DNA of 64,000 nucleotides from Polaromonas sp. JS666 (GTDB lineage: Bacteria; Pseudomonadota; Gammaproteobacteria; Burkholderiales; Burkholderiaceae_C). Position numbers and translations under genes: made by a program. Positions within the stretch are counted from its first letter, which is position 1. Each line of letters starts with the position of its first letter. Shown here piece by piece: positions 24,155-32,553 of the stretch. The DNA lies in NCBI RefSeq assembly GCF_000013865.1, contig NC_007948.1, forward strand, positions 310,001-374,000, read 5' to 3'. Under the pieces are notes generated by a model. That model saw only the letters and a program-made list of their open reading frames with translations. It searched no databases and was not told where the DNA came from.

Positions 24155-25978
24155 ATGAAAGCGAACTTCTCAATAATCGCTGCGGCCGTGTTGACGAGCC
24201 TGGCAGCGCAGGCACAGACATTGCCCGAGCCCATGATTGACGCAGCACGCAAGGCGGTAGTCAGCAACCCCGAGGTGCAGGCCCGCTGGCACGGCTTCCA
24301 GGCTGCCGGCAACGAGCGAGACGTGGCCCGTGGCGGCTACTTTCCCCAGATCGACCTGCGCGCCGGCACCGGCCGCGAGAGCCGCGAGACGCCATTGACC
24401 GACTATGGCCGTTACAACTTCCGTGGCACGACGCTCACGCTCAACCAGATGCTGTTTGACGGGCTGTTCACGCCCAACGAAGTCAAGCGCCTGGGCTACG
24501 CCAAGCTCACCCGCTACTACGAACTGCAGGAAGTCTCCGAGACCGCCGCGCTCGAAGCCGTGCGCGCCTACGCCGACGTCGTGCGCTACCGCGAGCTGGT
24601 CGATACGGCCACGCAAAACTACGTCGTGCACAAGCAGACCACCGGCCAGGTCGAAGAGCGCTCCAGTGCCGGCGTGGGCCGCCGCGTCGACGTCGAGCAG
24701 GCCACCGGCCGTCTCGCGCTGGCCGAGGCCAACCTGCTGACCGAGCTGACCAACTTGCACGATGTGAGTGCACGCTACCTGCGCATTGTTGGCGAGAAGC
24801 CGCCGGAGGCCCTGCCCAAGCTGCCCGCCAAGTTTCAGATCGGCCCCATGCCCGCCTCCACCGAAATGTTGATGAAAGACGGCCTGCCCAACAGCCCCAC
24901 CATCAATGCCGCGCTGGAGAACGTGCGCTCCATGAAAACGGCCATCGCCTCACGCAAGGCCGCCTACATGCCGCGCGTGGACCTGCGGCTGTATGACTCG
25001 CGGGACCGCAACCTGCAGGGCGTGACCGGCACCACCCGCGTCAATGGCATCGAGCTGGTGCTCAACTACAACCTGTTTCGCGGCGGCGCCGACAAGGCGC
25101 GCGAGCGCCAGGCGGTCGACCTGCACGAGCAGGCGCGCGACCTGAAGGAAAAGGCCTGCCGCGACGTGCGCCAGACCCTGTCGATCGCCTTCAGCGATGT
25201 GAGAACCCTCAACGAGCAGCTGGCCTACCGCGACCAGCACCGGCTGTCGACCGAGAAATCGCGCGAAGCCTACCTGCAGCAGTTCGAGCTGGGCCAGCGC
25301 ACGCTGCTGGACCTGCTGGACAGCCAGAACGAATACTTCCAGGCCAACCGCTCCTACGTCAACGCCAGCTACGACCAGATCATTGCGCAGGCGCGCACGC
25401 TGGCGGGCATGGGGCAGTTGGTGACGGCGCTCAACGTCAAGCGCGGCGATGTGCCCAGCGCCCAGGATGCCGGGCAGGACCGCACCGGCATCGACCCGGC
25501 CGAGCTGTGCCCGCAGGATGAGACCGTGGTCGATACCATGGAGAAAATCAAGGCGGGGACGGTCATTCCGCCGCGCGCACGTGCGACGGTGGCACCCGCA
25601 CCCGGACAGGCGCTTCCCGCCAAGATCAGCTTGTCGGCCGATACGCTGTTTGACTTTGACAAGTCGACCATCAAGGCCGGTGGCACGGGCAAGCTCGACG
25701 CGCTGGTGGACCGCCTCAAGGGCGTCAACGTCGACGTGGTGATCGCCGTGGGCCATACCGATTCCGTGGGCACGGATGCCTACAACCAGCGCCTGTCACT
25801 GGCACGCGCCGATTCGGTCAAGGCCTACCTGGTCAGCAAAGGCGTGGATCGCCAGCGCATTCGTACCGAGGGGCGCGGTGAAAGCCAGCCAGTGGCCGAC
25901 AACGCCACGGCAGAAGGCCGCGCCAAAAACCGCCGTGTGGACATTGAAGTGGTAGAGGCACGGCCTGCAGCCAAATAA
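24155..25978 (+). CDS. lapE: TolC-family outer-membrane channel fused to an OmpA domain, 607 aa
   Basis: A signal peptide (MKANFSIIAAAVLTSLAAQAQT) precedes two outer-membrane-efflux repeats (about 30-440) with the long helical hairpins of TolC proteins, including ELGQRTLLDLLDSQNEYFQANRSYVNA. After a Pro/Ala-rich linker (about 470-490), residues 495-600 form an OmpA-C peptidoglycan-binding domain with TLFDFDKSTIK, VGHTDSVGTDAYNQRLSLARA and the NRRVDIEV end. It would be the outer-membrane partner of LapB/LapC. The OmpA part suggests anchoring to peptidoglycan. It is transcribed divergently from lapG across about 140-155 bp. Confidence 0.9.
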   Translation: MKANFSIIAAAVLTSLAAQAQTLPEPMIDAARKAVVSNPEVQARWHGFQAAGNERDVARGGYFPQIDLRAGTGRESRETPLTDYGRYNFRGTTLTLNQMLFDGLFTPNEVKRLGYAKLTRYYELQEVSETAALEAVRAYADVVRYRELVDTATQNYVVHKQTTGQVEERSSAGVGRRVDVEQATGRLALAEANLLTELTNLHDVSARYLRIVGEKPPEALPKLPAKFQIGPMPASTEMLMKDGLPNSPTINAALENVRSMKTAIASRKAAYMPRVDLRLYDSRDRNLQGVTGTTRVNGIELVLNYNLFRGGADKARERQAVDLHEQARDLKEKACRDVRQTLSIAFSDVRTLNEQLAYRDQHRLSTEKSREAYLQQFELGQRTLLDLLDSQNEYFQANRSYVNASYDQIIAQARTLAGMGQLVTALNVKRGDVPSAQDAGQDRTGIDPAELCPQDETVVDTMEKIKAGTVIPPRARATVAPAPGQALPAKISLSADTLFDFDKSTIKAGGTGKLDALVDRLKGVNVDVVIAVGHTDSVGTDAYNQRLSLARADSVKAYLVSKGVDRQRIRTEGRGESQPVADNATAEGRAKNRRVDIEVVEARPAAK

Positions 25979-26024
25979 GATGCCCGCGGACTGAACCCGG
26001 CGCTTTGAACCGGGTAGGGAGGAG

Positions 26025-26064
26025 GGTGGTGATGGCGCGCAGCCGTCGCCACCCTTTCTTTATT
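26025..26064. terminator. terminator between the TolC-OmpA and EamA genes
   Basis: An 11-bp stem with two G-T wobbles (GGTGGTGATGG / CCGTCGCCACC) and a 7-base loop, followed by CTTTCTTTATT. It lies between converging genes and may serve both directions. Confidence 0.75.
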
Positions 26065-26103
26065 GCCCGATCGTACGTTTTGTGGGGGCCTGACTTGCCT
26101 TGG

Positions 26104-26955
26104 CTATCTTGAGCGGGTGCCCAATACCGCAGCGCCCAGAATCAACAAGGCGGCAACGGCGATGCTGGTGGTCAAGGCCCTGCCACTGACCACCAACAGC
26201 AAGGCGGTGGAGCCCAAGGGGGTCAGGTAACTCAGGATGCCGATTTGCCGCACATCGCCTGATTTGAGCGCTTTGTCCCACAGAAAAAAAGCGGCGCCCA
26301 GCGGACCCAGGCCTGTCACGGCCAGCAGCAGCCAGTCCTGGCCAGACAATGCCACCTGCGGCTCCAGCAGAAAATGACACAGCAGCGACAGCAGCCCCGA
26401 GACCATGCCAAAAAGCCCGATGGCGGCGGTGGGAAAGGCTGGTACGCGCCGGGTCAGCAGCGAGTAACTGGCCCAGATCAAGGCCGCGCCCAGCGCAGGC
26501 AGGTAACCCCAAGACCAGCCATGCGCTCCGCTTCCTCCCGCCAGGCCCTGGTCGGCGCCGAGGATGGCAATCGCCGCGCCGGCAAAACCCAGCAGCGCCG
26601 CGATCACATGCAGGACGCGCAGTCGCACACCTGGCAGGAACAACGGCGCGAGCACCACCATCAACAGCGGCCACAGGTAGTTGACCAGGTTGGCCTCCAC
26701 GGGTGGCGCGTGGCGCAGGGCGATGAAGAGCAGGAAGTGGTAGCCGAACAGGCCATAAATGCCCATCACAAAGGTCCTGGCGGGCACCTTCCACAACTGT
26801 CTGTCTTTCAGCACCAACGGCAATGCCAGCAGGCTACCCATCAGCAGCGCCATGCCGGTCAGCAAAAAGGGCGGAATGTGTTTGAGCGAGACGCCGAGCG
26901 AGGCCAGGGAGATCCATAGCGCGATGGCGCCCAGTGCATATAAATTGGCGGGCAT
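26104..26955 (-). CDS. EamA/DMT-family transporter, 283 aa
   Basis: Ten hydrophobic segments in two EamA halves, typical of drug/metabolite exporters. The start is set at the ATG at 26955 (MPANLYALGAIALW), since the upstream in-frame extension is Arg/Pro-rich and unlike the family. No substrate can be named. The AraC-family regulator at 27118-27855 is on the same strand about 160 bp upstream and may control it, a common pairing. Confidence 0.85.
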   Translation of the reverse strand: MPANLYALGAIALWISLASLGVSLKHIPPFLLTGMALLMGSLLALPLVLKDRQLWKVPARTFVMGIYGLFGYHFLLFIALRHAPPVEANLVNYLWPLLMVVLAPLFLPGVRLRVLHVIAALLGFAGAAIAILGADQGLAGGSGAHGWSWGYLPALGAALIWASYSLLTRRVPAFPTAAIGLFGMVSGLLSLLCHFLLEPQVALSGQDWLLLAVTGLGPLGAAFFLWDKALKSGDVRQIGILSYLTPLGSTALLLVVSGRALTTSIAVAALLILGAAVLGTRSR

Positions 26956-27117
26956 GGCGCAAGCATAGGGTGTTTGGGTTGTGCGATCGTCGCGCAAGCA
27001 CGGTCTCGCCAGTGCGCAACGACGCCCGGGCCGCCTGCATTCGGTCACCGGTCTCCGATAACCCGTTCCGCGGGGCGGGGGCTGGGCAGGCAAATGCCGC
27101 CCGAATGATCCGTGCCG

Positions 27118-27855
27118 TTATTGGTCGGCCTTGTCGGCCTGGTTGGACTCGGTGAGCTTCTGGCGCCGCAGCGCCGCTGTCAGTGCCGAGGGCGACTGGT
27201 AGCCGCATCGCAGGGCCGTGTCTGCAACCGTCACGCCGCGCCCCTGCAATTGCAAAGCCAGTGCCAGACGCTGGCTGCGCAGCCATTGCATGACGCTCTG
27301 GCCGGTTTCGCGACGGCACCGCGCTGCGAACTGGGTCGGGCTCAGGAAAGCCTGCGCGGCGAGCTGCGCAACGCTCAGGGGTTCGTGCAGCCGCAGCTGC
27401 GTCCAGCCAGCCAGCTGGTGCCAGTCAATGGCGCGCTGATGTCGCGCTGGCCGCGCCGTCTTCTCGGCGAGAGCTGCCGGCCTTTGCCATGCCTGCAGCA
27501 ACAACAGCGGGCCGCAGTGGTGGGCCAGGCTGCCCTGCTGCTGCAAGGCCTGCTCCAGATAATGGGCCAGGGCGATGGCTTCTGTGCTTTGTGCCGGCGA
27601 CGGGTCGCAATACGACCAGCCGGCGTGGTGCGTGTCCAGCACCAGGCAGCGGCTGCCCTGCTTCGATTCAAAGTCGTGCCGCTCGCCTGGAATAATCACG
27701 CAGCCCTCGCCGGCGGCAATGCGCCTGCCGCGGCCCTGCACCTCGAGCTCCAGCACGCCCTCCAGTCCGAGCAGCACCTGAAAGTGCGCATGCGCATGGC
27801 TGCCGTGCGAGGCGCCGTAGCGGCGTAGCGACAGCGAGCCCTGCGGCCTGTCCAT
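27118..27855 (-). CDS. AraC-family transcriptional regulator, 245 aa
   Basis: The N-terminal part is a cupin-type sensor (HAHAHFQVLLGLEGVLELEVQGRGRRIAAGEG by position about 18-50, with His-rich metal-like motif). The C-terminal 100 residues form the paired AraC helix-turn-helix (LSVAQLAAQAFLSPTQFAARCRRETG and VADTALRCGYQSPSALTAALRR). It lies three bases downstream of the lipA stop and upstream of the EamA transporter gene, which is its likely target. Confidence 0.85.
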   Translation of the reverse strand: MDRPQGSLSLRRYGASHGSHAHAHFQVLLGLEGVLELEVQGRGRRIAAGEGCVIIPGERHDFESKQGSRCLVLDTHHAGWSYCDPSPAQSTEAIALAHYLEQALQQQGSLAHHCGPLLLLQAWQRPAALAEKTARPARHQRAIDWHQLAGWTQLRLHEPLSVAQLAAQAFLSPTQFAARCRRETGQSVMQWLRSQRLALALQLQGRGVTVADTALRCGYQSPSALTAALRRQKLTESNQADKADQ

Positions 27856-27858
27856 GGG

Positions 27859-28881
27859 TCAGGGCGCCGATGCGGCGTCGGCCTTGTCGGCGACACCCGC
27901 GGCGTGGGCCTGCTGGTCGGCGTGGTAGCTGGAGCGCACCATTGCACCCACGGCGGCGTGGGTAAAGCCCATCTTGTAGGCTTCCTCTTCAAACATCCTG
28001 AAGGTGTCGGGGTGCACATAGCGGCGCACCGGCAGGTGGCTGGTCGACGGTGCCAGGTACTGGCCAATGGTCAGCATGTCGATGTTGTGGGTGCGCATGT
28101 CACGCATGACCTGCAAAATCTCTTCGTCGGTTTCACCCAGGCCGACCATGATGCCGCTCTTGGTGGGCACGTTGGGGTGTAGCGCCTTGAATTTCTTGAG
28201 CAGGTTCAGGGAGAACTGATAGTCGCTGCCGGGACGCGCTTCCTTGTACAGGCGCGGCGCGGTCTCGAGGTTGTGGTTCATCACGTCAGGCGGTGCAGCC
28301 TTGAGGATTTCCAGCGCGCGGTCGTCGCGGCCGCGGAAGTCGGGCACCAGGATTTCGATGGTGGTGCCGGGCGACAGTTCACGAATTTTCTGGATGCATT
28401 CGACAAAATGCCCGCTGCCGCCGTCGCGCAGGTCGTCGCGGTCCACGCTGGTGATCACGACGTATTTGAGCCTGAGTGCGGCAATGGTTTTGGCCAGGTT
28501 CTCGGGCTCATTCACGTCCAGCGGATCGGGCCGGCCGTGGCCGACGTCGCAAAACGGGCAGCGGCGCGTGCATTTGTCGCCCATGATCATGAAGGTGGCG
28601 GTGCCCTTGCCGAAACACTCGCCGATGTTGGGGCAACTGGCTTCTTCGCACACGGTGTTGAGCTTGTTTTCCCGCAGGATCTGCTTGATCTCGTAAAAGC
28701 GGGTGGTTGGGCTGCCGGCCTTGACGCGAATCCAGTCGGGCTTCTTCAGCACCTCGGCGCGTTCCACCTTGACCGGAATGCGCGACAGCTTGGCCGCCGC
28801 CTTCTGCTTGGCCAGCGGGTTGTAGGTTTCCAGGGCCTGGACGTCGCGGACAACTGGATTGGTGGCTTCTGATGTGCTCAT
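27859..28881 (-). CDS. lipA: lipoyl synthase, 340 aa
   Basis: A radical-SAM enzyme inserting sulfur into octanoyl groups on lipoyl domains. Both iron-sulfur motifs are present: the auxiliary cluster cysteines in [12 protein letters not shown] and the radical-[11 protein letters not shown]. The family end [16 protein letters not shown] is followed by a short Ala/Asp-rich tail. The start is taken at MSTSEATNP (28881). The longer frame to 28932 runs through a dispersed repeat (SPSTGSGQ..) and is not likely to be translated. The gene pairs with lipB upstream. Confidence 0.96.
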   Translation of the reverse strand: MSTSEATNPVVRDVQALETYNPLAKQKAAAKLSRIPVKVERAEVLKKPDWIRVKAGSPTTRFYEIKQILRENKLNTVCEEASCPNIGECFGKGTATFMIMGDKCTRRCPFCDVGHGRPDPLDVNEPENLAKTIAALRLKYVVITSVDRDDLRDGGSGHFVECIQKIRELSPGTTIEILVPDFRGRDDRALEILKAAPPDVMNHNLETAPRLYKEARPGSDYQFSLNLLKKFKALHPNVPTKSGIMVGLGETDEEILQVMRDMRTHNIDMLTIGQYLAPSTSHLPVRRYVHPDTFRMFEEEAYKMGFTHAAVGAMVRSSYHADQQAHAAGVADKADAASAP

Positions 28882-28898
28882 GTCGGGTGCCGTTTGCC

Positions 28899-28975
28899 CT
28901 GAGCCTGTCGAAGGGCTGGGTAATCCGCTCATGGCCGGTGTGAACCGGGGGCTTGGACAGGCTCAGCCCGAGCGG
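28899..28975. repeat. REP-like inverted repeat between lipB and lipA
   Basis: Two copies of a CCTGAGCCTGTC / GACAGGCTCAG motif in opposite orientation separated by about 40 bp. The motif belongs to the widespread intergenic family recognised by the core TTCGACAGGCTCAG. It could form a large hairpin in the lipB-lipA message. Confidence 0.7.
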
Positions 28976-28979
28976 GAAA

Positions 28980-29735
28980 TCAGGGTGCCAGATAACTTGA
29001 CAGCTTCTGCCCCAACACGTCCGCAGCCTCTTGCCACGTGACAGATACCCCGATTGTACGAAGGTCGACCGTTTTCAGTCCGGCATAGCCGCAAGGGTTG
29101 ATGCGTGAGAAGGGTTCCAGGTCCATGGCCACGTTGAGCGCCACGCCGTGGTAGGTGCAGTGGCGGCTGACCTTGATGCCCAGTGCGGCGATTTTCCCCA
29201 GGCTGTGGAAAGGGTCGGGATCGGGCCCTCCCCCCCCCCCGCCCTCCCCCGGAAGGGGAGGGAGTAAAACCGGGGTGCTGCTCCCTCTCCCTTTGGGAGA
29301 GGGTTGGGGTGAGGGCCGCAGCCGTGCATGGCTAAACGGATCATCCAGCCGCACATAAATCCCCGGCGCGCCGGGTACGCGGTGCCCTGTGACGCCAAAA
29401 TGCGACAGGGTCCTGATGACCGCTTCCTCGATGCGGTAGACATATTCCTTGACGTAGTAGCCGGCCTGCTTGAGGTCGATCAGCGGGTAAGCCACCACCT
29501 GCCCGGGGCCATGGTAGGTCACCTGGCCGCCGCGGTTGGTTTGCACCACGGGGATGTCGCCGGGATTCAATACATGTTCTATTTTTCCCGCCAGCCCTTG
29601 TGTATAGACCGGTGGGTGCTCACAAATCCATAGCGAATTCGGCGTTGCCGCGGTGCGCTCAAGCGTGAAGGCCTGCATGGCCTCGTAGGTGGGCAGGTAA
29701 TCGACCCGACCCAGGTGACGTATTTCCATATTCAT
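28980..29735 (-). CDS. lipB: octanoyltransferase with an inserted repeat, 251 aa
   Basis: Transfers octanoate from acyl carrier protein to lipoyl domains. Family motifs are present: [14 protein letters not shown], catalytic Lys in [14 protein letters not shown] and catalytic Cys in [10 protein letters not shown]. Between [12 protein letters not shown] and LGKIAALG about 36 residues ([12 protein letters not shown].. to the poly-Gly run) are added. They are encoded by a dispersed DNA repeat at 29226-29316 that includes eleven consecutive C on the plus strand. The insertion keeps the frame and lies in a loop where the family varies in length, so the enzyme may still work. Confidence 0.92.
   Translation of the reverse strand: MNMEIRHLGRVDYLPTYEAMQAFTLERTAATPNSLWICEHPPVYTQGLAGKIEHVLNPGDIPVVQTNRGGQVTYHGPGQVVAYPLIDLKQAGYYVKEYVYRIEEAVIRTLSHFGVTGHRVPGAPGIYVRLDDPFSHARLRPSPQPSPKGRGSSTPVLLPPLPGEGGGGGGPDPDPFHSLGKIAALGIKVSRHCTYHGVALNVAMDLEPFSRINPCGYAGLKTVDLRTIGVSVTWQEAADVLGQKLSSYLAP
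29226..29316. repeat. dispersed hairpin repeat inserted in lipB
   Basis: Two adjacent hairpins: CCCTCCCC / GGGGAGGG (about 29243-29263) and CCCTCTCCC / GGGAGAGGG (29283-29303), the familiar short repeat usually seen between genes. A run of 11 C (29230-29240) borders it. Here it lies inside the lipB reading frame. Confidence 0.8.
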
Positions 29736-29905
29736 GCAAGCAAGGCGTCCAGTTGCCCGGACATTCCCACGCCGTCCCGTTCAGGCTGTGACGTTTCGGT
29801 TTTGGTGGTTGGTGTATGTATCGATACTTCTTCCAGCAGGCGGTAAGGAACGCAGCCGGAAGTGGTGAAGGCTTGAGCGCGGTTGAGCCAGTCGAGGGTA
29901 GGCAT
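29732..29905 (-). pseudogene. relic of an adenine DNA methyltransferase N-terminus, 57 codons
   Basis: The frame starts MPTLDWLNRAQAF and continues to VPYRLLEE, an opening I associate with Mod-type site-specific DNA methyltransferases, but it stops after 57 codons without any catalytic motif. Its TGA overlaps the lipB ATG. It is too short to be functional as a methyltransferase. It may be the remains of a restriction-modification islet which also brought the Fic gene. The family assignment rests on memory of the N-terminal motif only. Confidence 0.45.
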
Positions 29906-29925
29906 GTGTGATCGGTGTCCGTTGT

Positions 29926-31122
29926 TCAGCTGACGCCGACGCTTGTTTGAATGGGAGACTGCGCTGCAAAGGTGGCCTCCACGGTTTCGCGGTGGAAGAG
30001 TTCCATATAGGGCTGGTAGCGATACAGGCGATTTCGCTCAAAGCCAGTGACTTCACGCAGCCAGCCGCGTTCTTCCAGGTCGCGCGCGAGTTTGACGGCA
30101 GTGGGGTGGGTGCAACCCACAATTTCTGCAATGCGGTTGGGTGAAACCAGTGGCTGCTGGAAGAGGCTGTCCAGCAGCTTGAGTGCTTTGGGGCTTTTCA
30201 TGAGGGCGTTACGGTGCGCCTCGCGCATTTTGACGATGTCAGTGGCTGTCTGTGTGGCCGCCCGAGCCGTCTGGCTGACGCCACGCAGGAAGAATTTGAG
30301 CCACTGTTCCCAATGGCCGTGGTCCCGGATGGCGGTAAGACGGTCGTAATACTCGCTGCGATGCGCCTTGAGAAAAACAGACAGGTAGAGCAAAGGGCGT
30401 GACAGCGCCTGCTCCTCGCACAGGATGAGCGTGATCAGCAGGCGACCTACGCGGCCGTTGCCATCCAGAAAAGGATGAATGGTTTCAAACTGCGCATGTG
30501 CCAGACCGCAGCGAATGAGCAGAGGAACTGTGGATTTGCCTTCATGCAGGAATTTCTCAAGCATGCCCAAAGCGTTCATCAACTCATGAGGTGGGGGCGG
30601 CACAAAGGAGGCATTGGCGAGCGTGCTGCCGGCTGATCCGATCCAGTTTTGCGATGTGCGGAATTCGCCTGGCGTTTTTTCGCCACCGCGCACGTTCTGC
30701 ATGAGCTCGCCATGGATCTCTTTGAGCAGGCGCAGACTCAACGGCAGCTCATTCAGACGCCGCAGGCCGTGGTTCATGGCGCGCACGTAGTTAATGACTT
30801 CTTCTACGTCTTTGGGCGTGTCGTTGCTCGTGCCCTGCGCCTCAAAAGCCAGTACGTCTTCCAATGTGCTCTGAGTACCTTCGATTTGTGACGACAGCAC
30901 AGCCTCGTGGCGCACGTACATGGCGACAAACAAGTCCGGGTTGGGGAGCAAAGTGGCGATAGCGTCAAGGCGGGCGATGTCCCGGTCGGCGGCGGACAGC
31001 AAGGTGCGCAGTTCTCCGTCGAATTCAATGTCCGGATTCGGGGGCAAGCCTTCGGGGACAAAAGCTCTGTAGCCCGTTAGTTGTTGGATGTAGCGCCCAG
31101 CTCTTTGCGTTTGTTCTGCCAT
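29926..31122 (-). CDS. Fic-family protein with winged-helix C-terminus, 398 aa
   Basis: The Fic active site HPFLDGNGRVGR (near residue 200) predicts AMP transfer or a related nucleotidyl reaction onto target proteins. An N-terminal inhibitory helix is visible as SSQIEGTQS (about 75-83), the (S/T)xxxE(G/N) pattern that blocks the ATP site. The C-terminal region (about 315-370, ALKLLDSLFQQPLVSPNRIAEIVGCTHPTAVKLARDLEERG) looks like a winged helix that could bind DNA. The gene sits between lipB and ybeD, which are neighbours in related genomes, and so looks inserted. Two inverted repeats precede it. Confidence 0.9.
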   Translation of the reverse strand: MAEQTQRAGRYIQQLTGYRAFVPEGLPPNPDIEFDGELRTLLSAADRDIARLDAIATLLPNPDLFVAMYVRHEAVLSSQIEGTQSTLEDVLAFEAQGTSNDTPKDVEEVINYVRAMNHGLRRLNELPLSLRLLKEIHGELMQNVRGGEKTPGEFRTSQNWIGSAGSTLANASFVPPPPHELMNALGMLEKFLHEGKSTVPLLIRCGLAHAQFETIHPFLDGNGRVGRLLITLILCEEQALSRPLLYLSVFLKAHRSEYYDRLTAIRDHGHWEQWLKFFLRGVSQTARAATQTATDIVKMREAHRNALMKSPKALKLLDSLFQQPLVSPNRIAEIVGCTHPTAVKLARDLEERGWLREVTGFERNRLYRYQPYMELFHRETVEATFAAQSPIQTSVGVS

Positions 31123-31153
31123 GGGAATTTTTATAAGAATTCCATGATGATAA

Positions 31154-31189
31154 TCTTGTGAAAATAAGTGTCAAATTATTTTCACAAGA
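31154..31189. promoter_or_regulatory. 14-bp perfect inverted repeat upstream of the Fic gene
   Basis: TCTTGTGAAAATAA and its exact complement TTATTTTCACAAGA flank an 8-base spacer. A second, shorter repeat GGAATT-N8-AATTCC (31124-31143) touches the Fic start codon. The surroundings are AT-rich, unlike neighbouring core DNA. Size and symmetry suggest an operator, possibly for the Fic protein's own winged helix. Confidence 0.6.
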
Positions 31190-31238
31190 ATTGTGGCGCT
31201 ATTCCTTATGAAATTTTGAGCGGTAAAACTGATGCGAT

Positions 31239-31562
31239 TTACAGAACCACCTTGACCATCGGATGGGTGGACAGTGTGCGGTAGAGCTCGTCCAGCTGCT
31301 CGCGACTGGTGGCGGTCACCGTGATGGTGACGCCCAGGTATTTGCCGCCCTTGCTTTCGCGCAGCTCGATGGTGGTGGCGTCAAACACGGGGTCGAACTG
31401 GTGCGCCACGGAGGTGATTGCCGCCACCAGCCCATCGACTTTTTCGCCCATGACCTTGATGGGGAAGAGCGAAGGGTAGTCGATCAGCGACTCCTGACGC
31501 GGTGCGGGTTCGGGCGCGGCGTTCGGCGGGGTTGTCGGCGGGTTTTTCGGTGAAGTCGTCAT
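31239..31562 (-). CDS. ybeD: DUF493/YbeD-family protein, 107 aa
   Basis: A small ferredoxin-like-fold protein with the family core YPSLFPIKVMGEKVDGLVAAITSVA, a middle strand GGKYLGVTITVTATS and the end LSTHPMVKVVL. YbeD has been linked to lipoate metabolism by its constant placement near lipB. Here a Fic islet separates the two. The start overlaps the stop of the aminotransferase gene (ATGA), so both are in one operon reading toward lipB. The first 25 residues are Pro-rich and probably disordered. Confidence 0.88.
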   Translation of the reverse strand: MTTSPKNPPTTPPNAAPEPAPRQESLIDYPSLFPIKVMGEKVDGLVAAITSVAHQFDPVFDATTIELRESKGGKYLGVTITVTATSREQLDELYRTLSTHPMVKVVL

Positions 31563-32461
31563 GTTGATTGCTCTCGCTTGGCCTGCTGGTATGCAGCATA
31601 CAAGCTGGCATAGATGGGGCCGGGCTTGCCATTTCCAACCGGTTGACCGTCCAGCAGGGTGACGGGCAGTACCTCCTTGGTGGCCGACGACAGCAGCAAC
31701 TCGTCGGCCGCCAGTACTTCGGCGCGCGTGATGCGGCGCAGCTCAAACCCCAGGCCCAGGGCCCGGCACATTTCCTCCATCAGGCCGTAACGGATGCCCT
31801 CGAGCACCAGCTGGTCCTTCGGCGGTCCCATCACCGTGCCGTTCTTGACGACCCAGACGTTGCTGGAGGCTGCTTCGCTCAGGTAGTTGTCACGGAACAT
31901 CACGGTTTCGACCGCGCCGGCGTCCACGCTGATCTGGCGCGAGAACACCGCACCCAGCAGGCTGACGCTTTTGATGTGGGCCTTTTCCCAACGGAAGTCG
32001 TCAGCGGTCACGCAGGCCACGCCCTGCTCGCGCTGCTGCGCGCCGGGCAACTTCAGGGCGTTGGTCATGACGAAGACGGTGGGCGTCAGGCCGGGCGGCA
32101 TGGGGTGGTCGCGCATGGCCACGCCGCGGGTGACCTGGATGTAGATCAGCTGGTTGCCTTTCTCCATGTCGGCCGGCATGGATTGGTCGTAAGACGCTAT
32201 CAGTTTGAGCGTGAGTTCGCGCCACTCGGCGTGTGTCATGGGGTTGGCGATGCGCAGTTCCGCCAGGCTGCGGCTAAGGCGCGCCATGTGCTGCTCAAAG
32301 CGGAACAGCTTGCCCGCGTAGGCCGGCACGACCTCATACACCCCATCGCCAAAGATGAAGCCCCGGTCCAGCACGCTGATCTTGGCGTCTTTCAGGCTGG
32401 TGAACTCGCCGTTGAGGTAGCACGGTGTGTCGGGCAGGGTAGAGGGGGAAGAGGACGTCAT
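31559..32461 (-). CDS. dat: D-amino acid aminotransferase-like class IV enzyme, 300 aa
   Basis: A PLP-dependent fold-type IV transaminase. VLDRGFIFGDGVYEVVPAY marks the N-terminal domain, the PLP Lys is in AHIKSVSLLGAV, and the cofactor phosphate loop reads SEAASSNVWVVKNG. The C-terminus matches D-alanine/branched-chain class IV enzymes (LLSSATKEVLPVTLLDGQPVG). The start at 32461 gives MTSSSPSTLPDTPCYLNGEF. A longer open frame upstream runs through the DUF2062 gene in another frame and is not coding. Activity on D-Ala/D-Glu is likely, though aminodeoxychorismate lyase or branched-chain activity cannot be excluded. Confidence 0.9.
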   Translation of the reverse strand: MTSSSPSTLPDTPCYLNGEFTSLKDAKISVLDRGFIFGDGVYEVVPAYAGKLFRFEQHMARLSRSLAELRIANPMTHAEWRELTLKLIASYDQSMPADMEKGNQLIYIQVTRGVAMRDHPMPPGLTPTVFVMTNALKLPGAQQREQGVACVTADDFRWEKAHIKSVSLLGAVFSRQISVDAGAVETVMFRDNYLSEAASSNVWVVKNGTVMGPPKDQLVLEGIRYGLMEEMCRALGLGFELRRITRAEVLAADELLLSSATKEVLPVTLLDGQPVGNGKPGPIYASLYAAYQQAKREQST

Positions 32462-32553
32462 GATGAACGGGAAAAAGTAAGGTCGGAGGACTGATTGGAG
32501 GCGGTGAAGGCGATGGAGGCGGATGGGGCGGTGTTGCGGGCGAAGCTGATTGT

